A DNA stretch of 44,586 bases. Source: an uncultured Corynebacterium sp. (lineage in GTDB: Bacteria > Actinomycetota > Actinomycetes > Mycobacteriales > Mycobacteriaceae). The stretch covers positions 1-44,586 of the forward strand of contig CALUBS010000017.1 of the NCBI GenBank assembly GCA_943914355.1, given 5' to 3'. A program made the position numbers and the translations under genes. The notes below the pieces were generated by a model that had not been told where the DNA came from, ran no database searches, and saw nothing but the letters and a program-made list of their open reading frames with translations. Shown piece by piece: positions 1 to 8,343 of this stretch (position 1 is the first letter of the stretch; each line of letters starts with the position of its first letter).

Positions 1-24
1 CATTCATAAGGGGCCCACCGTCAG

Positions 25-219
25 TTACAGATACACCACACTAGTGGACGCAACCAACCGAGTTAAAAGCGGATACACGGTACCGCTTTTAAAATCTCCA
101 AGATTGAAACTTACGAGCATCTTTCTGATCTCATAACCGTATGACTCTCCCTTTGAAAGAATCGCCAGAATCGACAAGGGCAATACCGAAGATGCAATTT
201 TACGAGTCCATTGCTTCAC
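25..219 (-). pseudogene. PadR-family transcriptional regulator, N-terminal fragment
   Basis: The 64-residue product matches the first half of a PadR winged helix: a stretch like LPLSILAILSKGESYGYEIR, followed by SGTVYPLLTRL, the recognition-helix region of PadR proteins. Family members are normally about 100-180 residues. Here the frame leaves the family pattern right after TRL and stops seven residues later, so the wing and dimerisation helix are missing. A frameshift or an insertion is likely; the rest could lie left of the window. Upstream on the same strand are inverted repeats at 261-284 that could be its own operator. The family match is seen; that it is broken is inferred. Confidence 0.55.
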
Positions 220-640
220 GAAACCTCCAACAAATATTTCAACCCAAGATAGGTCGATAACCTATATAGGTAGCAATTCTACCTACGATAAGGGTTGTCC
301 CTCTAAAATGCGCGGACTTAAGTCAATTGATTTTCTTTACACCATTCTCAAAGAGAATATGGGCAATGGCACTAGCCCTGTCCTTAACCACAGGGGTCGC
401 ATTCAGCCGCTTACCAGCAACACCACGGAAACCAATGACGCCTGAATAGGCCAACTCTTCTATAAAAACGACACCACACGAAAGGACGCAACCGCTATTT
501 GCGGGCAACCCCAATATTCTTAAAAGTGTCCGGATCCCCTCCTGCTACTTAACCCCTGTCTTCGACGCCGCGGGCTTCCGCTCGCGCCGCCCGCTCTATC
601 TGGCCTACCACCGGAATGGAAGTACACTGCATGCATGATG
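220..640. other. Gene-poor stretch; one weak 63-codon frame
   Basis: Apart from the dyads at 261-286 there is no gene here that can be supported. A 63-codon frame on the minus strand (323-514, TTG start) contains the stretch GKRLNATPVVKDRASAIAHI, which looks protein-like but matches no family known to me and has no clear ribosome binding site. It could be a remnant of a larger accessory gene. The segment from 530 to 640 is G+C-rich without a convincing frame. Confidence 0.4.
261..286 (-). promoter_or_regulatory. Inverted repeats upstream of the PadR fragment (candidate operator)
   Basis: Two dyads overlap here: CCTATATAGG (261-270), and AGGTAG with CTACCT (268-273 and 279-284) separated by five bases. 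They lie 42-67 bases upstream of the PadR fragment's start codon. PadR proteins usually repress their own promoter from AT-rich dyads in this position. The dyads are seen; the operator role is inferred. Confidence 0.35.
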
Positions 641-670
641 AAAGGGCTGAGGTTTCCCTCAGCCCTTTTT
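641..670 (-). terminator. Rho-independent terminator, usable in both directions
   Basis: A 12-bp perfect stem (641-652 with 657-668) closes a TTTC loop. T residues follow on the plus strand and A residues precede the stem, so it can act in either direction. It sits 20 bases after the stop of the ArsC-like gene at 690-1277. Confidence 0.85.
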
Positions 671-689
671 GCTTTCGCCCTGCCTTAGG

Positions 690-1277
690 CTAGACGCGCA
701 CGGATTCAGTTACCGGGTCGATGCCCAGCTTGTTCAGCATGTAGTAGACGCGGGCCTCTAGGTCATCGGCAAGCTCGCGGGCCTGCTCAACGGCCTCAGC
801 CGGGGCGATGTCCCAGATCTTGATGTCCTTGCCGGCCTCATCGCGCTCGACCTCGCGACCCAGGTACACGATGTAATCCGGCATGGCCACGGTCCGCACC
901 TCTTCGAGGTACTTCTTGGGAGCCTGGCCCATGCCGCGCTCGCTCATGACGTGCGCCAGGTGGTCATTGCCGTCATTTTCCGGGTGGGCGGCGGCGGTAT
1001 CGACGTAGAGCGCCTCCCCCGCGTGCTTTTTGGTGAGGTCCGCGGCGGCCTTGGCCAGGGCGTGGTTATTGCCTGCGGCGAAGCGAACGTGGATGCGGTG
1101 GGCGCCGAAGAACTCGCGCACCTCGCGCTCTACCAGCACAGGGATGAATTCCACGAGCCCGGCGTGGGCGGTGTGCTTGGCGATGACCTCGTCCAACTTC
1201 GCATCGATTTCAGCACGGGTATATCCGTGACCGTACTTGGTGTGCAGGTCGTGACGGAGGGTTTCAAACCGGTTCAT
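690..1277 (-). CDS. Cysteine-free ArsC-like protein with three-helix dimerisation domain
   Basis: This 195-residue protein has an N-terminal helical part (about residues 5-60), like the three-helix bundle dimerisation domain found before actinobacterial ArsC-type arsenate reductases. The rest follows the low-molecular-weight phosphatase/ArsC fold: a strand and loop at 63-78, an ending like IKIWDIA (152-158) and a long C-terminal helix. The catalytic P-loop (C-x5-R) is replaced by FAAGNNHALAKAA (66-78), and the whole protein contains no cysteine. It therefore cannot use thiol arsenate-reductase or phosphatase chemistry and is probably a binding or regulatory pseudoenzyme. The start at 1277 is chosen because AAAGGGG precedes it closely; the open frame continues to 1457 without support. 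A perfect palindrome lies 41 bases upstream, and a terminator follows. Confidence 0.75.
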   Translation of the reverse strand: MNRFETLRHDLHTKYGHGYTRAEIDAKLDEVIAKHTAHAGLVEFIPVLVEREVREFFGAHRIHVRFAAGNNHALAKAAADLTKKHAGEALYVDTAAAHPENDGNDHLAHVMSERGMGQAPKKYLEEVRTVAMPDYIVYLGREVERDEAGKDIKIWDIAPAEAVEQARELADDLEARVYYMLNKLGIDPVTESVRV

Positions 1278-1317
1278 TGTTATCCCCTTTCCTGGATTCT
1301 TTCCCCGTTTGCTTGTT

Positions 1318-1334
1318 GTTAACTTAAAGTTAAC
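1318..1334 (-). promoter_or_regulatory. 17-bp perfect palindrome upstream of the ArsC-like gene
   Basis: GTTAACTT-A-AAGTTAAC is a perfect dyad 41 bases before the start codon of the gene on the minus strand, in the untranslated region shared with divergent pabAB. It is a good candidate repressor site. No regulator gene lies beside it. Confidence 0.6.
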
Positions 1335-1404
1335 TTTACAACGCGGTGTGACATACGTCAATTGGTTGGTCGTAACCCAGTAGTTAAGGCGCGCGTGGAG
1401 CAAG

Positions 1405-1434
1405 TTACGCGTGGGGCGCACTGGGCTATAGACT
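1405..1434 (+). promoter_or_regulatory. Putative pabAB promoter, near-leaderless mRNA
   Basis: TAGACT (1429-1434) fits the corynebacterial -10 pattern TAnAnT, with a weak TTACGC at 1405-1410. The expected transcript start is about 1441, at the TTG just before ATG 1444. No ribosome binding site is visible, so the mRNA would be leaderless or have a 3-base leader. Confidence 0.5.
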
Positions 1435-1440
1435 CTGCCT

Positions 1441-3291
1441 TTGATGATCCTGCTCATTGATAATTACGACTCGTACACGTTTAACCTCGCCCACCTCATC
1501 GCAGAGGTCTCCGGAACCGAGCCGCTCGTCGTTCCCGCGGGCGAGGCCGCCAACATTCCAGATCGCGTGCGCGCCGGCGAGTTCAGCCACGTGGTTATCT
1601 CCCCTGGTCCAGGAACCCCGGAGGAAGAAAACGACTTTGGCATGTCCCGGCACGTTATCGAGGCAGCCGCCGCAGCGCGGATTCCCCTGCTCGGCGTCTG
1701 CCTTGGCCACCAAGGCTTGGCGATGCTCGCCGGTGCCCGCATAAGCCGCGCGCCCGAACCGCGCCACGGCTTTGTCTCCACCATTAGCCATTCCGGCGAG
1801 GGAATTTTTGCCACCATTCCGCAGGACTTTCAGGTGGTGCGCTACCACTCGCTGCACATTGAGCCCGCCCCCGGCATCACCGTGCACGCCCGCAGCGAGG
1901 ACGGCACCGTCCAGGCTCTCAAGGTAGATGGCCTGCCGCATTGGGGCGTGCAATTCCACCCCGAATCGGTACTGACACAGCACGGCGCGACTCTGCTGCG
2001 CAATTTCCTCGGCGGTTTCCGCCTCCTCCACCGCGAGGTCCCCGGCGCGGTTGACTGCCCACGGGTCTTCGCGGCGCTGCAGGCAGACGGCAACGACGCC
2101 TTCTTCCTGGACTCCGCCGATGCACGCGGGCGCTATAGCATTCTTGGTGATGCCACCGGTCCCCTCAGCCGATCCTTTCGCTACCGGCTTGGCGATGCCC
2201 CCGATATCCTCACCACCCTCGAGCGTGAGCTATCCACGCAGGTCTTTGACGCGCCGGATCTGCCATTTACCGGCGGGGTGGTCGGCTACCTCGGCTACGA
2301 ATGCGCGCAGCTTACCCTGCCCATCCAACTGCGCCACCGCTCGCCTTATCCCGATGCCTACTTCATCCGGCCGCAGTCCTTCCTCGTCTACGATCACCAC
2401 CGGCAAGTAGCGCACCTGTGCTGCCTCGACGGCGACGGCGCGCAGGGCCTGCTCGACCGGCTGGAGGAAGCCCTGGAAGGTGGGCAGGTGGGAAGCGAGG
2501 GGGCATCGGCAAGCGCGGGTGCCTGGCGCACCACCGACTACCTGGCCCGGATCCAGCGCGCCCAAGAGCTCTTGCACGCCGGGGAAAGCTACGAGGTGTG
2601 CCTGACCGATACCTATTCCGCGCAGGCGACCGGCGATATTTATGCGGCGCTGCGCCGGCACAACCCGGCACCGTACGCGGCGCATCTGGTCTTTAACGGC
2701 GTGGAAATCTGCAGCGCTTCGCCCGAGCGCTTCCTCAGCGTGCGCGATAACCGCGTCGAGGCTAAGCCCATCAAGGGCACCATTCCGGCCCACCAAGACC
2801 CCGCGCTGCTTCGCGATGACCCCAAGACCCGCGCCGAAAACCTCATGATCGTAGACCTTTTGCGCAACGATTTATCCCGCGTGTGCGAGCCCGGCACCGT
2901 GCGCGTTCCGGGGCTGATGAACGTGGAAAGCTACGCCACCGTGCACCAGCTGGTCTCCACAATCACCGGCCAGTTGCGCCCCGGCGCCACCGCGCTCGAT
3001 GTCATCCGCGCTGCTTTCCCGCCCGGCTCCATGACCGGCGCGCCGAAGCTGCGCACCTGCGAGATCATCGATGCCCTCGAGGCAGGACCCCGCGGCGTGT
3101 ATTCCGGAATCGTGGGCTACCTCGGCTATTCCGGCGAGGCGGATTTTAACGTGGTAATCCGCACCGCGGTGCGCGCGGGTTCCGAGGTCACTGTTGGCGC
3201 CGGCGGGGCCATCGTCCTTGATTCCGATCCCGCCGCCGAGCTGGCCGAAAGGAACCTCAAAGCCCAATCGGTCCTAGGGGCGTGGTCATGA
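1441..3291 (+). CDS. pabAB: Aminodeoxychorismate synthase, fused PabA-PabB
   Basis: The enzyme makes 4-amino-4-deoxychorismate from chorismate and glutamine for folate synthesis. The N-terminal 190 residues are a class I glutamine amidotransferase: LIDNYDSYTFN, the catalytic cysteine in LLGVCLGHQG, and the His/Glu pair in VQFHPESV. The remainder is a chorismate-binding PabB domain ending with PPGSMTGAPK and a GGAIVLDSDP-like signature. The motif PIKGT carries the lysine of PabB, where anthranilate synthases have PIAGT, so the paralog TrpEG is unlikely. The start is TTG 1441 or ATG 1444. The stop overlaps the pabC start (ATGA), so the two are translationally coupled. Confidence 0.95.
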   Translation: MMILLIDNYDSYTFNLAHLIAEVSGTEPLVVPAGEAANIPDRVRAGEFSHVVISPGPGTPEEENDFGMSRHVIEAAAAARIPLLGVCLGHQGLAMLAGARISRAPEPRHGFVSTISHSGEGIFATIPQDFQVVRYHSLHIEPAPGITVHARSEDGTVQALKVDGLPHWGVQFHPESVLTQHGATLLRNFLGGFRLLHREVPGAVDCPRVFAALQADGNDAFFLDSADARGRYSILGDATGPLSRSFRYRLGDAPDILTTLERELSTQVFDAPDLPFTGGVVGYLGYECAQLTLPIQLRHRSPYPDAYFIRPQSFLVYDHHRQVAHLCCLDGDGAQGLLDRLEEALEGGQVGSEGASASAGAWRTTDYLARIQRAQELLHAGESYEVCLTDTYSAQATGDIYAALRRHNPAPYAAHLVFNGVEICSASPERFLSVRDNRVEAKPIKGTIPAHQDPALLRDDPKTRAENLMIVDLLRNDLSRVCEPGTVRVPGLMNVESYATVHQLVSTITGQLRPGATALDVIRAAFPPGSMTGAPKLRTCEIIDALEAGPRGVYSGIVGYLGYSGEADFNVVIRTAVRAGSEVTVGAGGAIVLDSDPAAELAERNLKAQSVLGAWS

Positions 3292-4040
3292 GCTCCTATA
3301 TCTGGCGCGACGGCGCCTTTATCCCCTGCACCCCACCGGCCGATCCCTGCACCGTGGCCGATTCCTGGCGGCATTCGGCAGGCCGCACGCACGGCCTCCA
3401 CCTGCACTTGGAGCGCTTCGAATCCGCCGCCGGGACCTTGCCCGCCGGCTTCGTCCCCGCCATGCTGGAGCTACTTTCAGGCGGCGAGCTCTTCCCCCGC
3501 ATCGCGCTCATAGCCGGTGAGCTTTACCTCGATATCCGGCCCGCCCCGGCGCCGCGCGCCCACACGCGCCTTACTTACGTTAAGGCCCCCGATCCCCGCG
3601 TACAGCCCCTAGTCAAAGGTCCGGACCTGCCCGCCCTGGCTGCTTACCGCAGCCAGTATCAGGAAAGTGGCACCGATGACACCGCGATTGTCGATGCCCA
3701 CGGCGCCATCGCGGAAACGACCACTGGCGCGCTCATCGCCTGGGACGGCGACACGTTCCTGCTTCCTACCGGAGTGCGCTTGCCCAGCGTGACCCTGCGC
3801 CAGGTCCTGGACCGCTGCAAAGACTTGAGGATTTCCACCGCGCAGCGCCCGTTGACCCCGGCACTCGCTGCGGAATATCCCCTGTGGTTCATCAATTCAC
3901 TGCACGGCATTAGCCCCGTCAGCTCCATACACACACCACACGGTTCCATCACCCCGCCACCGCACCCGGCGGCCGCAAGCTGGCAAAACTGGTGGTGGCG
4001 GGGTTTTAGCCCCGCGGGTGCAGGCGAACACTGCACATAA
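3288..4040 (+). CDS. pabC: Aminodeoxychorismate lyase
   Basis: This is a class IV PLP enzyme of 250 residues that releases pyruvate from aminodeoxychorismate to give p-aminobenzoate. It begins with the usual ADSWRHSAGRTHGLHLHLER pattern. The candidate PLP lysine is K110 in VKGPDLPALA, followed by the family's acidic and AETTTGALI elements. ATG 3288 overlaps the pabAB stop by four bases, which fixes the start. The last codons (EHCT and stop) lie inside the left 76-bp iteron repeat (4029-4104), so the 3' end appears to have been replaced or shortened when that repeat arrived. The body of the enzyme looks complete. Confidence 0.9.
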   Translation: MSSYIWRDGAFIPCTPPADPCTVADSWRHSAGRTHGLHLHLERFESAAGTLPAGFVPAMLELLSGGELFPRIALIAGELYLDIRPAPAPRAHTRLTYVKAPDPRVQPLVKGPDLPALAAYRSQYQESGTDDTAIVDAHGAIAETTTGALIAWDGDTFLLPTGVRLPSVTLRQVLDRCKDLRISTAQRPLTPALAAEYPLWFINSLHGISPVSSIHTPHGSITPPPHPAAASWQNWWWRGFSPAGAGEHCT

Positions 4041-4104
4041 CACTCAACACAACACTCAACATGTGCAGTGTTGTGTTGAGTGTTCGTGTTGAGTGTTGAG
4101 TGTT
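4029..4104. repeat. Iteron repeat, copy A (downstream of the AlbA_2 ATPase gene)
   Basis: This copy is identical to 5644-5719 at 74 of 76 positions, in the same orientation. It contains five copies of TGTTGAGTGTT: reversed at 4039-4049 and 4051-4061, forward at 4074-4084, 4087-4097 and 4094-4104, the last two overlapping. The arms 4039-4056 and 4067-4084 are perfectly complementary over 18 bp with a 10-base loop. A second pairing, GCACAT (4033-4038) with ATGTGC (4061-4066), would exclude the large hairpin. The left end carries the pabC stop codon. Confidence 0.95.
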
Positions 4105-4122
4105 GGATGATCAGCCGCCTGC

Positions 4123-5598
4123 CTATTTAACCAATCGATACCTCTGTTTAGGGCTGCGCAAAGGCTCCGTACGCTCGATCCGTCCACTATCTACCAATTG
4201 GTTCAGGATTCTGCGCACCCCACCTACAGAAATCCCGGCAGCCGCCGCAAGCTCACGGCTATTCGCAGACTGATGCTGGGCCAAATACTCCATAATCCGT
4301 TCACTAGAACCGCCGTGTATAGACGCACTCCGCTCCGGCAAAGTCATTTCACGCCGTTCAAAAGTTAACGTAAACGTGGCCAACGAATCCGCCGGCTTCG
4401 GCGGAGGAAGGAGTGTCTTTTGCAGCTGATCAAGAATCTCAATGTATCCAGTTCCACGATTTTCCGCCACGTACCCAGACCCTCCGGAAATCGCCGTTAC
4501 TTCCAATAGCTTAGACAGGTGCTGATTCCTCGCACTTGTCATGCCTGGATTCCCAAGGTTATTGACGTTCACCATTCCAAAAAGGCCACCCGGATTAATG
4601 ATTTCTAGCCGGTCAGCGTACATATCAACCTGAACCTGTGTACCTCTAGCCTGAGGAGAATAGTCCCTGTGCATGAGCGCATTAGCAACCGCTTCCCTGA
4701 CCGCTACTGGAGGATAATCCGGCAAGTCTTCTCGGAACGCTCCATCGACCACGCCGCCTACCCGCATATTTTTCTCAACCGCGAAAACCACCGCTGGCAC
4801 CAATGCCGGAATCGGGCCTACAAAACTCGCGTTATCAACAAATCTTTGACCTTTGGTCGAGGTCTTGGCCGTTCCCGCATAAGCAGTAAAAGTTACGTTG
4901 AGCCGCGGGAAAAATTCTTGCGGATAAATGCCGGCTACTAATAAGCCAGCCAAGGTCGGATGAACTTCCCCATCCTCTCCTACGCCGGTAAGATGCAGGG
5001 CTTTCAATGCCCTTTCATCAGAGAACTTGCCAAAAATCCCAGGCCGCAGGCTACGTTCGCGCTCTAGGATTTGCTGGACGATGTCCCGATCGAGGTCTGC
5101 AATAGTAGCCGCCTCCACGACCTCCAGATCCCACGAGGGCTGCATCTTATTTTCTTCGAGACGATCGATTTCATAGGGCTTCAAAGGCCGGTCTTCATCG
5201 TGCTCGCGAATGTAGCTCCCGTTATATTTAGATTGCGCAGTAACCCAGCACGGTTTATCAAAAGGCGCAAGCTCGGGAATTTCCGCAACTACTACCGGCG
5301 CGCCATCGACAGCACCAATTTCTACATCGGCACGGATAGCAGGGGTCAATTTCTCCGCGCATGCCTCCACAAATGCTTTGGCTATGGACTCGGCTTGGAA
5401 GCCTTCGACGGGAAGAAACCCCGACTCCTCATCGAGGCCGAAGATGATCGTTCCACCTTTTCCGTTGGCAAAAGCAGACACCGACCGCGTTATCTTCTTG
5501 GGCAGGCCTCCACCAGCTGCTTTTGCTTCAACCGTGCTGGTGTCTTTGCCTATGGCACGCAAATTGTGAACAATCTGCTCAATTTCTTCTAGGTCCAT
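4123..5598 (-). CDS. AlbA_2 / GHKL-like ATPase / winged-helix protein in an iteron-flanked cassette
   Basis: The 491-residue protein has three visible parts. Residues 15-140 are an AlbA_2 (Schlafen AAA_4-type) domain with SAFANGKGGTIIFGLDEE. Residues about 290-400 resemble a GHKL-type ATP-binding fold with REAVANALMHRDYS, NPGG (336-339) and RGTG (381-384). Residues 432-491 form a winged helix with LAAAAGISVGGVRRIL. Such proteins are usually annotated as putative transcriptional regulators; some family members sit in mobile elements or defence loci. The gene is more AT-rich than its neighbours and is framed by direct repeats, which suggests transfer. A GGGGA-containing Shine-Dalgarno stretch precedes ATG 5598. 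The function is unknown; self-regulation through the iterons is inferred. Confidence 0.85.
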   Translation of the reverse strand: MDLEEIEQIVHNLRAIGKDTSTVEAKAAGGGLPKKITRSVSAFANGKGGTIIFGLDEESGFLPVEGFQAESIAKAFVEACAEKLTPAIRADVEIGAVDGAPVVVAEIPELAPFDKPCWVTAQSKYNGSYIREHDEDRPLKPYEIDRLEENKMQPSWDLEVVEAATIADLDRDIVQQILERERSLRPGIFGKFSDERALKALHLTGVGEDGEVHPTLAGLLVAGIYPQEFFPRLNVTFTAYAGTAKTSTKGQRFVDNASFVGPIPALVPAVVFAVEKNMRVGGVVDGAFREDLPDYPPVAVREAVANALMHRDYSPQARGTQVQVDMYADRLEIINPGGLFGMVNVNNLGNPGMTSARNQHLSKLLEVTAISGGSGYVAENRGTGYIEILDQLQKTLLPPPKPADSLATFTLTFERREMTLPERSASIHGGSSERIMEYLAQHQSANSRELAAAAGISVGGVRRILNQLVDSGRIERTEPLRSPKQRYRLVK

Positions 5599-5632
5599 CG
5601 TTTCCCCGTTTGCCTCTCACCTTCAGCCGAGC

Positions 5633-5662
5633 ATTACACATAACACTACACATAACACTCAA
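5633..5662 (-). promoter_or_regulatory. Putative promoter of the AlbA_2 ATPase gene, overlapping an iteron
   Basis: On the minus strand TTGAGT (5657-5662) and TGTAAT (5633-5638) are separated by 18 bases and could be -35 and -10 boxes. The -35 lies inside the outermost iteron of repeat copy B, so a protein bound there would block RNA polymerase. Copy A has no matching -10. Confidence 0.45.
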
Positions 5663-5719
5663 CACAACACTCAACATGTGCAGTGTTGTGTTGAGTGTTC
5701 GTGTTGAGTGTTGGGTGTT
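5644..5719. repeat. Iteron repeat, copy B (upstream of the AlbA_2 ATPase gene)
   Basis: This is the second copy of the 76-bp repeat, 46-121 bases before the ATPase start codon. Its iterons are at 5654-5664, 5666-5676, 5689-5699, 5702-5712 and 5709-5719 (the last with one change). The 18-bp hairpin arms are 5654-5671 and 5682-5699. On the left it is extended by a tandem 12-mer, TACACATAACAC, at 5635-5646 and 5647-5658, which copy A does not have twice. Confidence 0.95.
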
Positions 5720-5758
5720 CACGCCGAGCTTTCTATTAGCTCCGGCAGATCGCGGCCT

Positions 5759-6688
5759 TTAGCCTTGGGCTCGCAGCGCACGCTTTAATTCGCTGCCAAT
5801 AATGGTGCGCGCAATCAACGCATCCGAAATAATCCCGCCCATCTGGACGAACGGATGGACTTGACCCTTAAATTCGATAGAACTCACTACATTGCCCGCA
5901 TTGAGCATTCGCTCAGCGTAGTCACTTACCTCAGAGACCAACGGATCGAGTTCACCGGTGATCACTGTCGCTGGGGGTAGCCCCGCCAGTTCGCCATTCC
6001 TGCCGGGTGACATACGGATATCCGTGCGGTCTGCAGTGCCCGCATAAGAATCATAAAAATAGTTAAGGCGCCGTCGAGTGAGGTAGTAGCCGCCGCTAAA
6101 GTCCGAGTGGGATTGCGTATCAAAGGTGGATAAATCCATGACGGGATAAATCAGCACCTGATGCGCCAGCTGATCGCGCAGTTCTTGTGCGATGACCGCT
6201 GCGATATTGCCGCCGGCGCTGTCACCGCCCACGGCAACGCGGGCTGGATCGACACCAACCCCCAATTCTCCTTGTAGCACCCCGTCTACTACCGCCCGGC
6301 AATCATCCAACGGTGCCGGGAAGGGGTGTTCCGGTGCACGACGATAGTGCACACTGATACACATAATTCCCGATTCTGCGGCAATATCCCGCACGGTTGT
6401 ATCCGTGGTCTCTAAATCCCCCAGCACCCAGCCGCCTCCGTGGAAGAAGATGAAGGCGGGCCCTGCCGGCTGGGCATCGGAAAGCTCCCGCTCCTCCGGT
6501 ATATAAACCCGCACCGTGACACCGCGCACCGAGGTCTCATACACAGACGCCATCCGGGTTTTCTTGCCCCACGCCGCTGCCGTTTTCAGCTGGGCGGCAC
6601 GGTTTTCTTCCGGGCTACGCGTATCTAGCTGTGGGGCATCCTTGTTTAAGTCGAGGAATTTTTGGGCTTCAGGCTGAATGAACACCAT
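5759..6688 (-). CDS. Alpha/beta hydrolase, hormone-sensitive-lipase family esterase
   Basis: This 309-residue cytoplasmic esterase carries the two family signatures: HGGGW (oxyanion hole) and GGDSAGG (nucleophile serine). The likely catalytic Asp is in the GELDPLVSE region and the His in QVHPF. The HSL/LipN-like group hydrolyses short- to medium-chain esters; the substrate cannot be told. It starts 23 bases after the stop of the small basic protein gene at 6712-6927 on the same strand, so the two are probably co-transcribed. GGAAAG precedes ATG 6688. Its stop lies 40 bases from repeat copy B. Confidence 0.85.
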   Translation of the reverse strand: MVFIQPEAQKFLDLNKDAPQLDTRSPEENRAAQLKTAAAWGKKTRMASVYETSVRGVTVRVYIPEERELSDAQPAGPAFIFFHGGGWVLGDLETTDTTVRDIAAESGIMCISVHYRRAPEHPFPAPLDDCRAVVDGVLQGELGVGVDPARVAVGGDSAGGNIAAVIAQELRDQLAHQVLIYPVMDLSTFDTQSHSDFSGGYYLTRRRLNYFYDSYAGTADRTDIRMSPGRNGELAGLPPATVITGELDPLVSEVSDYAERMLNAGNVVSSIEFKGQVHPFVQMGGIISDALIARTIIGSELKRALRAQG

Positions 6689-6711
6689 AAAAATACTTTC
6701 CAGTGCTGCAT

Positions 6712-6927
6712 CTATTGAGCAATGCGAGCACTCATAATTGCGGGGTTAAGTAGCGGAAAGGCCCGCCGGATGTTCCGGCAGGCCTTCTTTGCTTGCTGCT
6801 TTTTCTTATCGGGAATGCGCGTTGCGCGGCTGCGCAGTTTCAAATGCTCCTGGAGCCGCTCCGGGGACATCTTCCACATGCTGCGGTCCGCGTGCCCGGG
6901 CTTGGTGTATTTCTTGCGTTGAGCCAT
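6712..6927 (-). CDS. Small basic protein of unknown function
   Basis: The product has 71 residues, is rich in Lys and Arg, and has no membrane segment or signal peptide; I do not recognise the family. Its reality is supported by an excellent ribosome binding site, AGGAGGTGA, nine bases or so before ATG 6927, and by the co-directional esterase gene close behind. The strong positive charge suggests nucleic-acid or ribosome binding, but that is only inference. The ribosome binding site can be masked by a leader hairpin (6931-6955). Confidence 0.65.
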   Translation of the reverse strand: MAQRKKYTKPGHADRSMWKMSPERLQEHLKLRSRATRIPDKKKQQAKKACRNIRRAFPLLNPAIMSARIAQ

Positions 6928-6930
6928 GCC

Positions 6931-6955
6931 GTCACCTCCTAACCTGTCAGGTGAC
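6931..6955 (-). promoter_or_regulatory. Leader hairpin that can mask the ribosome binding site
   Basis: In the leader of the small basic protein, GTCACCT (6949-6955 on the minus strand) pairs perfectly with AGGTGAC (6931-6937), across an 11-base loop. The second arm contains the 3' half of the AGGAGGTGA Shine-Dalgarno sequence. This could make translation conditional. Confidence 0.45.
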
Positions 6956-6989
6956 TAAGCATAGCGTGCCCAGGGCGAATTAGCAGCTC

Positions 6990-8246
<1,257 letters not shown>

Positions 8247-8343
8247 TCACAGCTGCCACACTCGTAGCATCACTATCAACTGTTAACTTTTGGCAACCGT
8301 TTTTACAGCTACATCGGCACTTACTCAACCCAGGGAGAATAGA

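Noticed and set aside
951..1322. 123-codon open frame opposite the ArsC-like gene
   Set aside because: It lies wholly on the complementary strand of a better-supported gene, with no ribosome binding site and no family resemblance.
4016..4110. Ordinary bidirectional terminator after pabC
   Set aside because: The stem is strong, but no T run follows on either strand, and the same sequence recurs upstream of the next gene, where a terminator would block it.
4029..5719. CRISPR array or composite transposon
   Set aside because: There are only two long repeats, the units inside are overlapping iterons without spacers, and no cas, transposase or integrase gene is near.
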